64,000 nucleotides of DNA from JAVVWB01 sp036652335 (GTDB taxonomy: Bacteria > Synergistota > Synergistia > Synergistales > Synergistaceae), in contig JAVVWB010000006.1 of the NCBI GenBank assembly GCA_036652335.1, positions 53,245 through 117,244 of the forward strand. The letters run 5' to 3'. A model generated the notes under the pieces. It saw only the letters and a program-made list of their open reading frames with translations, had not been told where the DNA came from and ran no database searches. This document shows, in pieces, positions 1 to 8,055 of the stretch. Positions within the stretch are counted from its first letter, which is position 1; each line of letters opens with the position of its first letter. The translations under genes were made by a program, and so were the position numbers.

Positions 1-629
1 CGTCTGTGAGAGGAAATTGTCCTCATGTTGTGAAGTCTATCTGCTAGTTTTATTAAAACGACTCTTATATCTTTAGCCATAACAACAAACATTTTACGTA
101 AATTTTCCGCTTGGTAATCTTCAACAGATTTAAAGGGCAATTTACCAAGTTTCGTAACACCATCTACAAGAGTAAGAACACTTTCACCATATTTCTGAAC
201 TATAGTAGCCTCTTCAACAGGTGTATCTTCTAGGACATCGTGCAAAAGCGCGGCAATTATAGTTTCTTTGTCCATCTGCATTCTAGCAAGAATAGCCGCA
301 ACACTTACGGTATGAATTACATATGGTTCACCTGTATATCTTCTCTGCTCGCAGTGACATTCGGAAGCAAAAACAAAAGCTTCTCCTATTGACTTCATGT
401 CTTCTTTTGACAAGTAAGAGGCAGATTTTTCCCATAAGTCCTGCCAAGCAAGTCTTAAACTTGGGACTCTTTGATCTGTTGCAATGCGTCCCCAGTAACC
501 TTCCATAAGTGACTTAAGCTCACCTCTAGTTACACAGCATGAGCTATTTTTTGAAATCTCTGAAAGGTGTGCCACTCTTACATTTGTTGTAATATTTTCA
601 ATTCCATCACTGTTCACAGATTGCACCAT
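1..629 (-). CDS. rel: RelA/SpoT-family (p)ppGpp synthetase/hydrolase, N-terminal part
   Basis: This is the first 209 codons of a bifunctional alarmone enzyme of the stringent response; the rest lies beyond the window's left edge. The HD hydrolase domain is clear. It has a metal-binding His near residue 106, the HD pair in ALLHDVLEDT (residues 127-136), and the family block IKLADRLHNMRT near 193-204. The intact HD suggests (p)ppGpp hydrolase activity. The synthetase, TGS and ACT domains cannot be seen. The protein carries about 50 residues ahead of the usual start of the HD region. The start at ATG 629 is 8 bases after the recJ stop, with only a weak AGG in front, and GTG at 626 is an alternative. 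Translation is probably coupled to recJ in a lapA-recJ-rel operon. Confidence 0.93.
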   Translation of the reverse strand, partial: MVQSVNSDGIENITTNVRVAHLSEISKNSSCCVTRGELKSLMEGYWGRIATDQRVPSLRLAWQDLWEKSASYLSKEDMKSIGEAFVFASECHCEQRRYTGEPYVIHTVSVAAILARMQMDKETIIAALLHDVLEDTPVEEATIVQKYGESVLTLVDGVTKLGKLPFKSVEDYQAENLRKMFVVMAKDIRVVLIKLADRLHNMRTISSHR

Positions 630-637
630 CCTAAATA

Positions 638-2296
638 CTATTCGACTATCATTTTATCCAGTACAAATTGCAAAGAAGTAAAGTTTCGCCAAGTCTCAAA
701 ACGTGGAGTGTAAGCCCAACCTAGCAAATCTTGTCTGTCAGAAATCATTTCTGCAGCACCAAAACCAAGTAACTCAGCATTACCTGTTTCTATTTTTACA
801 TGTCTTCCAGTTTTACCCAAAGGCAAAATAGAGACATTTCCGTCATAATCAAAATACATTTGCGGCTTAGGGTTATCAAGTCCAAAAGGACCTAACATCT
901 CTGCTTCTTGCCATGAATCTAAATTCAAGTCAGTTGGATTCCAATATAAAAGAGACTCTTTCTCTCCAACCACCGTTACTTTTGAAAGAGCTTCTTCCAT
1001 TTTTGTACGTAATAGGCGCCAATTATCCATTTTTACACTAAAGCCTGCAGCAAGCTTATGTCCACCCCAAGTAAGCAAAAGAGAATCTAATCCTTTAAGT
1101 ATTTCTACAGCATTTCCACCATTTGGCATTCTTAGAGTACCTCTCATAACTTCACCATTTGCTGCAACTAATGCTACAGGAGTATTTTTAGAAAAACAAA
1201 CTCTGCTTGCAACACTGCTAAGTACACCAGCAGACCATTCCTCATTCATTAAAACAAACTGAAAACCATCAGATGAACCTTTCTCTACTTGAGAAAGAAT
1301 CTTTGAGGAAAGCTCCTTACGTTTTTTATTTAAAAAAATAATTTTATCTACATATTCTGATACATTTTCACAAGGAAAAAGAATTTTTACAGCTAAATCT
1401 GCTAAATAAAGCCTGCCGGTCGCATTCAAACATGGTATCACTTTCATAGCAAGGTCTTCTGTATTTACATAGTTTGAAACAATACCAAGTTTTTCCATTA
1501 AGACAAAAAGTCCAGGACGAGGTGCAGTCCTTAATATTTTCAGTCCTTCTTTAACAAGAGCACGATTTAAAGGAGAAGACATTGCCACACAGTCAGCAAT
1601 AGTTGCCAATGCGACTAAATCTAAACACTTGTAAAGCTCTTCTTCTGAAATTATAGATGATTTTAATGCCCAACACCAAATTACCCCTGTAGCACAGAGC
1701 TTTTTAGAAAAAAAGTCACCCTGTAACTGGGGGTTTATCATTGTATCGCAAGGGGCTGGTTCAGCCTCAATTAAGTGATGATCAAATATTATGACTGGTA
1801 CACCCTGCTCTTTTAGTAAAGCTACTTCTTCTACATCTTGAGAACCACAGTCAACAACAATAACTAAATCACATTTCCTCTGCGAAATAGTGGAGATAAT
1901 GTCCATATGCAAGCCATATCCCTGTCTAAATCTATGAGGGATAAAATAACGAACATTTGCTTTCTTGGCAAGGCAAATATTAACTGCAATTGTAGTTGAA
2001 GATATACCATCAACGTCGTAATCACCATAGACAACTACATTTGAGGACTCATTCAAATTTGAAACAAGACGAACCGCTTCTTGGTTGGTTTCTCCTAGAT
2101 TAAGGTTGTCAAGTAAATTAGTTAAATTCGGATTTAACCAGTTGCTTACCAAGCTGTCAGCTGAATCTAAATCAACACCACGTATTTCAAGCAAAGATGC
2201 TTGTAAAAAGCTACAGTCAAATTTCGAAGAAATTTCTCTTGCTAAAGTAGATGGCTCTATAATATTAAAATCGTCTTTGGAACAGCGTGAAACCAA
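638..2296 (-). CDS. recJ: Single-stranded-DNA-specific exonuclease RecJ
   Basis: RecJ degrades single-stranded DNA 5' to 3' in recombination and mismatch repair. The DHH phosphoesterase motifs are present in order: DYDVDG (residues 92-97), the VVDCG block (148-151), DHH (172-174), ALATIADCV (230-237) and the NATGR block (291-295). The DHHA1 signature GGHKLAAGF follows at 411-419. At 552 residues it is near the usual bacterial length, with a C-terminal OB-like region. Its start lies 2 bases after the stop of the LapA-like gene, and its own stop lies just before rel, so the three genes look like one transcript. I see no missing catalytic residue. Confidence 0.95.
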   Translation of the reverse strand: MVSRCSKDDFNIIEPSTLAREISSKFDCSFLQASLLEIRGVDLDSADSLVSNWLNPNLTNLLDNLNLGETNQEAVRLVSNLNESSNVVVYGDYDVDGISSTTIAVNICLAKKANVRYFIPHRFRQGYGLHMDIISTISQRKCDLVIVVDCGSQDVEEVALLKEQGVPVIIFDHHLIEAEPAPCDTMINPQLQGDFFSKKLCATGVIWCWALKSSIISEEELYKCLDLVALATIADCVAMSSPLNRALVKEGLKILRTAPRPGLFVLMEKLGIVSNYVNTEDLAMKVIPCLNATGRLYLADLAVKILFPCENVSEYVDKIIFLNKKRKELSSKILSQVEKGSSDGFQFVLMNEEWSAGVLSSVASRVCFSKNTPVALVAANGEVMRGTLRMPNGGNAVEILKGLDSLLLTWGGHKLAAGFSVKMDNWRLLRTKMEEALSKVTVVGEKESLLYWNPTDLNLDSWQEAEMLGPFGLDNPKPQMYFDYDGNVSILPLGKTGRHVKIETGNAELLGFGAAEMISDRQDLLGWAYTPRFETWRNFTSLQFVLDKMIVE

Positions 2297-2298
2297 TT

Positions 2299-2670
2299 TT
2301 ATTCAGCCATCGTGTTTGTGTTTGTATTTTCATCTACAGTAGGTTCAGATGAAGCATTTTCTGCCCCAGTAGCAGATTTAAGTAGTACTATTGTTTCAAG
2401 CAATTTTTTATTTTCATTTTCGAGATTAGTTACTTTTTCTTCTACCTTTTTGATTTTATCTTTTTGATTATTTTTTACCTCAACTATTGAGAAAATTGAG
2501 AATACCCACATAATTGCAGCCCCAGCAGAAAAGACAAACACTTCCCAAACTCCTTGAGGAAATATTTTTTCAAAAATGAGAAATTTTACTGTTACATCTC
2601 CGATATTCTGAAAAGCAAAAAGGGCAGAAAGAAACATCGTTACTGTAATGGCTAATATATAACTTTTCAT
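2299..2670 (-). CDS. LapA-domain (DUF1049) small inner-membrane protein
   Basis: A 123-residue membrane protein of the LapA/DUF1049 type. The first hydrophobic segment (residues 4-21) is followed by FAFQNIGDVTVKFL, the 'N-x-x-x-V-x-F' pattern of the family. A second segment spans about 42-62. After it comes a charged coiled coil (about 66-97) and a low-complexity Thr/Asn/Glu tail. In proteobacteria LapA helps regulate lipopolysaccharide assembly, so by family association this suggests an envelope role; that is inference here. It has a strong AGGAGG site, a likely promoter upstream, and is first in a lapA-recJ-rel unit. Confidence 0.72.
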   Translation of the reverse strand: MKSYILAITVTMFLSALFAFQNIGDVTVKFLIFEKIFPQGVWEVFVFSAGAAIMWVFSIFSIVEVKNNQKDKIKKVEEKVTNLENENKKLLETIVLLKSATGAENASSEPTVDENTNTNTMAE

Positions 2671-2710
2671 CGTATTCCTCCTAGCATTAGGATAATTGTA
2701 TATCTACACT

Positions 2711-2739
2711 ATTATACATAATAATTGCAGATTTATACA
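2711..2739 (-). promoter_or_regulatory. Candidate promoter of the lapA-recJ-rel unit
   Basis: On the minus strand a perfect -10 TATAAT (plus 2711-2716) lies 17 bases from a weak -35 TGTATA (2734-2739). It sits between the secF terminator and the LapA-like gene, where a new promoter is needed. The -35 matches poorly. Confidence 0.4.
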
Positions 2740-2750
2740 GTCTTAAGCAC

Positions 2751-2777
2751 AAAAAAAGAGGGGCAAAATGCCCCTCT
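2751..2777 (-). terminator. Rho-independent terminator after secF
   Basis: Perfect 8-bp GC-rich stem AGAGGGGC/GCCCCTCT (2757-2764 with 2770-2777) and a 5-base loop. On the minus strand it is followed by a run of seven T. It lies 17 bases after the secF stop and ends the yajC-secD-secF transcript. Confidence 0.9.
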
Positions 2778-2793
2778 TCAAAAATTACATATC

Positions 2794-3675
2794 TTAATAC
2801 TTTGGTGAACGAACGTACCACTCCGTTACAACAGAGCTTGCAATGTAAATAGAGCTATATGTTCCAACGAAAATTCCAACAAGGAAAGCAAAAGCAAAAT
2901 TGCTTATTACTTCTCCGCCAAAGATAAACATAGCTATTACAGGAAGTAATGTTGTAATTGAGGTATTTACTGTCCTAGAAAGTGTCTGGTTTATTGAGAT
3001 GTCTACAAGTTCAACAATCCCCTGTGATTTTACACCTTTCCAGTTTTCACGTACACGGTCGAGAACAACTATCGTATCATTCAAAGAATAACCAACAATT
3101 GTAAGAATTGCAGCGATAAAAGCGACGGAAACTTCTCTTCCAGTTAGTGCATACACACCAAGCATGATAATTGAGTCGTGTACAAGGGAGAGGACAGCTG
3201 CAACTCCGAATCTAAACTTAAATCTAAATGCCATGTAAAGGAGAATACCTGAAAGAGCAAGAGCCAGGGAAATTAAGGCCTGTCCTCTAAGTTCTTTTCC
3301 AACTACAGGGCCAACTTTATCTATCTTTAGAACTGTTACTTTTCCAAAATCCTTTTTAAGTGTATCAAGTACGACCCTGCGAACTTCTTCACTCTGTTCT
3401 TGACAACGAATAAGAATTTCATTGCCGTCAAATGCCTGAATTACAGCTTGTCCTTGACCTACAGAGCTTAAACTTTTACGTACGTCTACTACTTGAACTT
3501 CTTTATCAAATTTAACATGAAGGACAAGTCCCCCTGTGAAGTCTACGCTCAAATTCAAACCTTTTGTAAAGAGAAGACCCAAGGAAAGAAAAACAGAGAG
3601 AAGACTGAAAACAATCCACATTTTTCTATATTTCATAAAACTTATGTGAAGTTTCGATGCATCAAAAGTAGCCAT
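2794..3675 (-). CDS. secF: Protein translocase subunit SecF
   Basis: SecF works with SecD and YajC to drive protein export through SecYEG using the proton or sodium gradient. The 293-residue protein has an N-terminal membrane segment (about 19-37), the family motif DFTGG (45-49), a periplasmic domain, and five more hydrophobic segments with the YSLNDTIVVLDRVREN block typical of SecF/RND folds. The start follows a strong AGGAGG. It is directly downstream of secD (13-base gap) and is closed by a strong terminator. Confidence 0.96.
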   Translation of the reverse strand: MATFDASKLHISFMKYRKMWIVFSLLSVFLSLGLLFTKGLNLSVDFTGGLVLHVKFDKEVQVVDVRKSLSSVGQGQAVIQAFDGNEILIRCQEQSEEVRRVVLDTLKKDFGKVTVLKIDKVGPVVGKELRGQALISLALALSGILLYMAFRFKFRFGVAAVLSLVHDSIIMLGVYALTGREVSVAFIAAILTIVGYSLNDTIVVLDRVRENWKGVKSQGIVELVDISINQTLSRTVNTSITTLLPVIAMFIFGGEVISNFAFAFLVGIFVGTYSSIYIASSVVTEWYVRSPKY

Positions 3676-3688
3676 TTCTAAAAACCTC

Positions 3689-5071
3689 CTATAGGGTTAT
3701 ATTCTTACGGTATGATAACAATACCCCAAGAAGAGTTCTCGTAACAATTACATTACAGAAAACTGCTGAAATTACACCAACACTAAGAGTTACAGCAAAT
3801 CCTCTGATAGGACCACTTCCGAAATAGAACAATACCGCTGCAGCAATAAGTGTTGTAATGTTTGAGTCAAGAATTACAACTAAAGCCTTTTTAAATCCTG
3901 CATCTAAAGCTGCTAGTAATGATTTCCCAGAACGGAATTCTTCCTTCATTCTTTCATAAATAAGAATATTACCATCAACAGCCATACCGATTGTAAGGAT
4001 GATACCACCGATACCAGGAAGTGTAAGTGTAGACTTCAAGAAAATTAGTGCTGCAATTACAAGAAGTACAGAAACACTAAGAGCAACGTCTGCTGCTATA
4101 CCAAGAAGTCCGTAGTAGACTATCATAAATACTACAACAAGAATTGCACCTATAAGACCTGCTTTTACTCCATCACTAACAGAGTCTGCACCAAGTGTAG
4201 GTCCTACTGATCTGTTTTCAAGGATTTCAACAGAAACAGGAAGAGCACCAGCTCTAAGCATAATAGCAAGTCTATTTGCTTCTGCTGTTGAGAACTTACC
4301 TGTGATTTGAGCTTCTCCACCAGAAATTCTCTGCTGAACGACAGGAGCAGATACAACAACATCATCAAGTACAATTGCAATCTGCTTTCCTATATTTGCA
4401 GCTGTCGCTTCATCAAATAACTTTGCACCTTCAACATTGAACTTAATTGAAACGCCGGCTTTACCGAACTGGTCAAAAATTGTCTCTGCTTTTGTAAGAT
4501 GATTACCACCAACATAAGACTTACCAAGAAGATACGCACCACCAGTAACACTCTTTGCTACAATCATATCAGGGTTACTTGCTACTGCCTTGCGCATGTT
4601 GTCTATATAAGTGTCAACTTCTTTTTTTGCTTCCAACCAACGTGATTTAGCTGCATTAAACTGCTCATCACTGTCATAGTTTGCACGGTTAGGTTCTAAA
4701 GGAATTTTAGGTGATTCACCAAGTACCTGACGGAAGTTAAGAATAGCAGTACGTCCGATAAGGTCAAGAGCTGCTTCTGGATCATCTACCCCAGGTAAAT
4801 CTATAGCGATTCTATCTGTTCCCTGACGCTGTATTACAGGCTCTGCTATACCATATTGGTCAATACGGTTTCTAAGAACAGCAAGAAGTCTGTCAATACT
4901 ATCGGTAGTTACAGGATTGTCTGCTGTACCTTTTGCCTGAAGAACAATATGAACTCCGCCTCTTAGGTCAAGTCCCAAACGAACTCTACCCTTAATTGGA
5001 AACACAATAAATGCTGCTATGGCAATAACAGCAATAACTGTCATTAAACGCCACTTATCTTTTTTTAACAT
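3689..5071 (-). CDS. secD: Protein translocase subunit SecD
   Basis: SecD is the large partner of SecF in the accessory export motor. Seen in the 460-residue sequence: a first membrane helix (10-26), GLDLRGG (33-39), the P1 periplasmic domain with RNRIDQYGIAEP and DLPGVDDP blocks, and five C-terminal membrane helices ending in the GFAVTLSVGVI region. Length is within the compact range for the family. The order yajC-secD-secF is the usual one, with 70 bases between yajC and secD. Confidence 0.97.
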   Translation of the reverse strand: MLKKDKWRLMTVIAVIAIAAFIVFPIKGRVRLGLDLRGGVHIVLQAKGTADNPVTTDSIDRLLAVLRNRIDQYGIAEPVIQRQGTDRIAIDLPGVDDPEAALDLIGRTAILNFRQVLGESPKIPLEPNRANYDSDEQFNAAKSRWLEAKKEVDTYIDNMRKAVASNPDMIVAKSVTGGAYLLGKSYVGGNHLTKAETIFDQFGKAGVSIKFNVEGAKLFDEATAANIGKQIAIVLDDVVVSAPVVQQRISGGEAQITGKFSTAEANRLAIMLRAGALPVSVEILENRSVGPTLGADSVSDGVKAGLIGAILVVVFMIVYYGLLGIAADVALSVSVLLVIAALIFLKSTLTLPGIGGIILTIGMAVDGNILIYERMKEEFRSGKSLLAALDAGFKKALVVILDSNITTLIAAAVLFYFGSGPIRGFAVTLSVGVISAVFCNVIVTRTLLGVLLSYRKNITL

Positions 5072-5141
5072 AATAAAATTGCCTCCTCACACAGAAAAAG
5101 GAGTAGACTCGCATCTGCTCCATATAGATATTTTGCGGTTA

Positions 5142-5522
5142 TTATGCCTTGTTTTCTGTTTCTTCTACTGGAGCAGAAACTTCAGCATCACAACTTGACT
5201 CTGTTTTTTCAGAGACAACTTTCTTTGCCTTCTTCTTTGGTTCTGCCATGAGATCTTTGCGCATGGACACAGAACTCTTTAAGATACGTACCTTGACACC
5301 CTCAGCCAACTCAAGAATAAAGCTATCATCTAGAATTTCTCTGACTGTTCCAAAAAATCCACCTGCTGTTATTACCATATCACCTTTGCTGATACTTGCG
5401 AGCATGTCATCGTGTGTCTTCTGTCTTTTCTTCTGCGGACGAATAATCATAAAATAGAATATTGCCGCAAACATTGCTAAAGGCAACAACATACTTGCTA
5501 AATTTCCTTGCTGACCACCCAT
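5142..5522 (-). CDS. yajC: Preprotein translocase subunit YajC
   Basis: A small membrane protein that joins the SecDF complex. It has one N-terminal helix (about 10-27) followed by the family block YFMIIRPQKKRQK, then the soluble GDMVITAGGFFGTV region, and an acidic low-complexity C-terminus (about 95-126) that is longer than in E. coli YajC. A strong AAGGAGG site precedes it. It leads yajC-secD-secF; rex lies 60 AT-rich bases upstream and may or may not share the transcript. Confidence 0.95.
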   Translation of the reverse strand: MGGQQGNLASMLLPLAMFAAIFYFMIIRPQKKRQKTHDDMLASISKGDMVITAGGFFGTVREILDDSFILELAEGVKVRILKSSVSMRKDLMAEPKKKAKKVVSEKTESSCDAEVSAPVEETENKA

Positions 5523-5582
5523 AGTAAAGCCTCCTTAAAATTCTTTTATTTTTAAATTTATTATTTATAAATATAACAGAGA

Positions 5583-6251
5583 TTATTTTAACATGTTTTC
5601 TTCGTTCGTTGAATACAATTTATTATTCTTTTCTTGTTGTTTTAAGAAAAACATTAATTTTTCAAGTTCAACAAATATATCAACGGTATAAAAAAGTATA
5701 TTATCCGGTACGACAACAGAAGCAGGAGTAAAAGCAAGAATACCCTTTAACCTCTTACACTCGGCTGCTCTATCAACACATGTCTGTGCAGCAGATGCCG
5801 GTACAGCAAGAATTAGAACTTCGATTCCTTTTTCCTCCATTATACGGGGCATATCTACGACATTCCAACAATGTATACCCATTATATCAGAATCAACTTT
5901 TTCTGGGTCAACATCAAAAAGAGCTTCAACATTGAATTTATAACTTTGAAATGCAGTATGCCCCATCAAAGCCATACCCAAATTACCAACTCCTGCTAAA
6001 GCTACCTTCCACACTTTTGGAGAAGAAAGAATATTTTCTATATGACCGCAAAGACGCTTTACATTATACCCAACGCCACGTTTACCAATTTCACCAAAAT
6101 AAGAAAGGTCTTTTCTTACTTGACTCGCCTTTATACCAAGTAATTGCCCTATCTGTAAAGAAGAAACTACTTCTTGTCCTTCTTTTTGTATTTGTTGTAA
6201 TAATCTGAAATATTGAACAAGTCTCTCAACTGTCGGTTCTGCAACCCTCAC
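5583..6251 (-). CDS. rex: Redox-sensing transcriptional repressor Rex
   Basis: Rex senses the NADH/NAD+ ratio and represses fermentation and respiration genes when NADH is low. The 222-residue protein has an N-terminal winged helix with the conserved ASQVRKDLSYFG block (residues 42-53), then a Rossmann domain with GVGNLG (87-92). The start is GTG, 7 bases after AGAGGTG. I found no convincing Rex operator in front of the gene itself. It lies 36 bases downstream of the RqcP-like gene. Confidence 0.95.
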   Translation of the reverse strand: MRVAEPTVERLVQYFRLLQQIQKEGQEVVSSLQIGQLLGIKASQVRKDLSYFGEIGKRGVGYNVKRLCGHIENILSSPKVWKVALAGVGNLGMALMGHTAFQSYKFNVEALFDVDPEKVDSDIMGIHCWNVVDMPRIMEEKGIEVLILAVPASAAQTCVDRAAECKRLKGILAFTPASVVVPDNILFYTVDIFVELEKLMFFLKQQEKNNKLYSTNEENMLK

Positions 6252-6287
6252 TCCGTAACACCTCTCATTGATATTGCAACTTTAATA

Positions 6288-6560
6288 TTACCAAGGTCTC
6301 TCTCCATCGAAAACTCTCTTGTCATCCTTAATTTCGAATGCGAGAGCATTCCTCTTCAAAAGAACTTCGTTTGAAGTTAAAACAAGTACAGAAAGGAGTC
6401 TTGTAGGATACGCTATCTCGATAAAATCCCCATCGGAGACAGATGACGAAGATTTTGCAACTCTTTTGTTTATACGAACAGCTCCAACTTCTGCCATTTG
6501 CTGAGCGACGGTTCTTCGCTTAACTAATCTTGAAAGTTTTAAAAATTTATCAAGTCTCAA
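6288..6560 (-). CDS. rqcP: S4-domain RNA-binding protein, RqcP-like
   Basis: A 90-residue S4 RNA-binding protein of the YabO/Hsp15/RqcP group. It opens with the family pattern RLDKFLKLSRLVKRRT, followed by VGAVRINKRVAKSS and a short basic C-terminus. In Bacillus, RqcP helps RqcH add alanine tails to nascent chains on stalled 50S subunits; assigning that role here is inference from family and size. The start is TTG, with a GGTGGTG site upstream. The gene is followed by rex. Confidence 0.8.
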   Translation of the reverse strand: MRLDKFLKLSRLVKRRTVAQQMAEVGAVRINKRVAKSSSSVSDGDFIEIAYPTRLLSVLVLTSNEVLLKRNALAFEIKDDKRVFDGERPW

Positions 6561-6647
6561 TTACAAAATCACCACCCAACTTAGGTAGTATAATGCCTAT
6601 TTTTATATTGTGCAATATTTATCAAAGTATATTTTTGTTAGATTACC

Positions 6648-6683
6648 AAAAAGGTGATAAAAATATATTTTTATCACCTTTTT
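6648..6683 (-). terminator. Long AT-rich terminator hairpin after rpoD
   Basis: A perfect 36-base palindrome lies 15 bases after the rpoD stop. Its arms end in runs of five A and five T, so it can act in either direction. It closes the dnaG-rpoD unit on the minus strand. Confidence 0.8.
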
Positions 6684-6697
6684 GATATTCTTATATA

Positions 6698-8053
6698 CTA
6701 TTCTAGGAAATCTTTCAATTTTTTACTTCTACTTGGGTGCCTTAGTTTTCTAAGTGCTTTGGCTTCTATCTGTCTTATGCGTTCTCTAGTAACTCCGAAA
6801 CGTCTTCCAACTTCTTCCAAAGTATGGGCATGACCGTCCTCAAGACCAAATCTAAGACGGAGAACTTCTCTCTCTCTGTCTGTTAAATCACTCAACATAT
6901 CATCTAATTGTTCTCTAAGAATCTGACTTGCTGCTGCCTCTTCAGGGCTTGGCAAATCCTTGTCTTCAAGGAAATCACCTAGCTGACTATCTTCTTCTTC
7001 TCCTATTGGAGTTTCCAAAGAAACTGGTTCTTGAGCTATCTTTTGAATTTCTTCAACTCTATCAGAAGGAATTTCCATTTCTGCTGCAATTTCTTCAACA
7101 GAAGGTTCTCTACCCAATCTCTGCACGAGCTGCCGAGAAACTCGAATAAGTCTATTGATAGTTTCTACCATATGTACAGGGATACGAATAGTTCTTGCTT
7201 GGTCTGCGATTGCCCTAGTTATAGCCTGTCTTATCCACCATGTTGCATAGGTACTAAATTTATACCCCTTGCGGTAATCAAACTTTTCTACTGCTCTTAT
7301 AAGACCGAGGTTTCCTTCTTGAATAAGGTCAAGAAAAAGCATTCCACGACCAATATATTTTTTTGCAATACTTACGACAAGTCTAAGGTTAGCATCAACA
7401 AGCTTATCCTTTGAGTCCCTATCTCCTGCTTCAACACCTTTTGCAAGGGAAACTTCCTCTTCAGAAGTAAGAAGGGGGATCTTACCTATTTCACGAAGAT
7501 ACATTCTAACAGGGTCGGAAAGTGGTAAATCTTCAACGTCTCCCGATTCTTCAGTGCGTGAGGATGTTGGGTGGACTGTTTCTCCCTCTGAAGCATCAAC
7601 TTTCTTTTTTTGTTCATCTACAACGTCTACGCCAATCTCCATTAGGTTCATATAAATACTATCTAGAACATCTGCTGTAAGAAAATCCTTAGGCATGTGT
7701 TTCTCTATGTCTTGGTAAGTAACAAACCCTTTTTCTATGCCTTCATGCATAAGTTCTCTAATATTTTTAATATATAGTTTATAGTCAAGTGTATCATGTG
7801 AGACTGCATCATCAATTACAGGAGCCTCCGTCTGTATATCATCTTCATCTAGGAGAGGTAAGTCTTCTACAACAACAGGATCTATATCGACATCTATGAT
7901 AACAGGCTCATCATTAATATCTTCTAAGGCTATATTTTCTGGAACGTCTTCGGGGATATCTTCACAAAAATTTTTCTCATCTGAAACATGGGTTTCCTTG
8001 ATATCTTCCGCTATCTCAAGTATTTCTGTCTTTTTCTTTGCATCCTTTTTCAT
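6698..8053 (-). CDS. rpoD: RNA polymerase primary sigma factor RpoD/SigA
   Basis: The housekeeping sigma factor. The 451-residue protein has an acidic N-terminus (about 1-75), region 1.1-like sequence, region 1.2 (DPVRMYLREIG), region 2 with DLIQEGNLGLIRAVEKFD and STYATWWIRQAI, region 3, and region 4 with the helix-turn-helix GVTRERIRQIEAKALRKLR near the end. The large non-conserved region of E. coli RpoD is absent. The gene starts 2 bases after the dnaG stop, the classical macromolecular synthesis arrangement but without rpsU. Confidence 0.97.
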   Translation of the reverse strand: MKKDAKKKTEILEIAEDIKETHVSDEKNFCEDIPEDVPENIALEDINDEPVIIDVDIDPVVVEDLPLLDEDDIQTEAPVIDDAVSHDTLDYKLYIKNIRELMHEGIEKGFVTYQDIEKHMPKDFLTADVLDSIYMNLMEIGVDVVDEQKKKVDASEGETVHPTSSRTEESGDVEDLPLSDPVRMYLREIGKIPLLTSEEEVSLAKGVEAGDRDSKDKLVDANLRLVVSIAKKYIGRGMLFLDLIQEGNLGLIRAVEKFDYRKGYKFSTYATWWIRQAITRAIADQARTIRIPVHMVETINRLIRVSRQLVQRLGREPSVEEIAAEMEIPSDRVEEIQKIAQEPVSLETPIGEEEDSQLGDFLEDKDLPSPEEAAASQILREQLDDMLSDLTDREREVLRLRFGLEDGHAHTLEEVGRRFGVTRERIRQIEAKALRKLRHPSRSKKLKDFLE

Positions 8054-8055
8054 TA

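Noticed and set aside
6648..6683. 36-base palindrome considered as a regulatory operator
   Set aside because: It is 15 bases after the rpoD stop and ends in T runs, so a terminator explains it. No promoter lies beside it.
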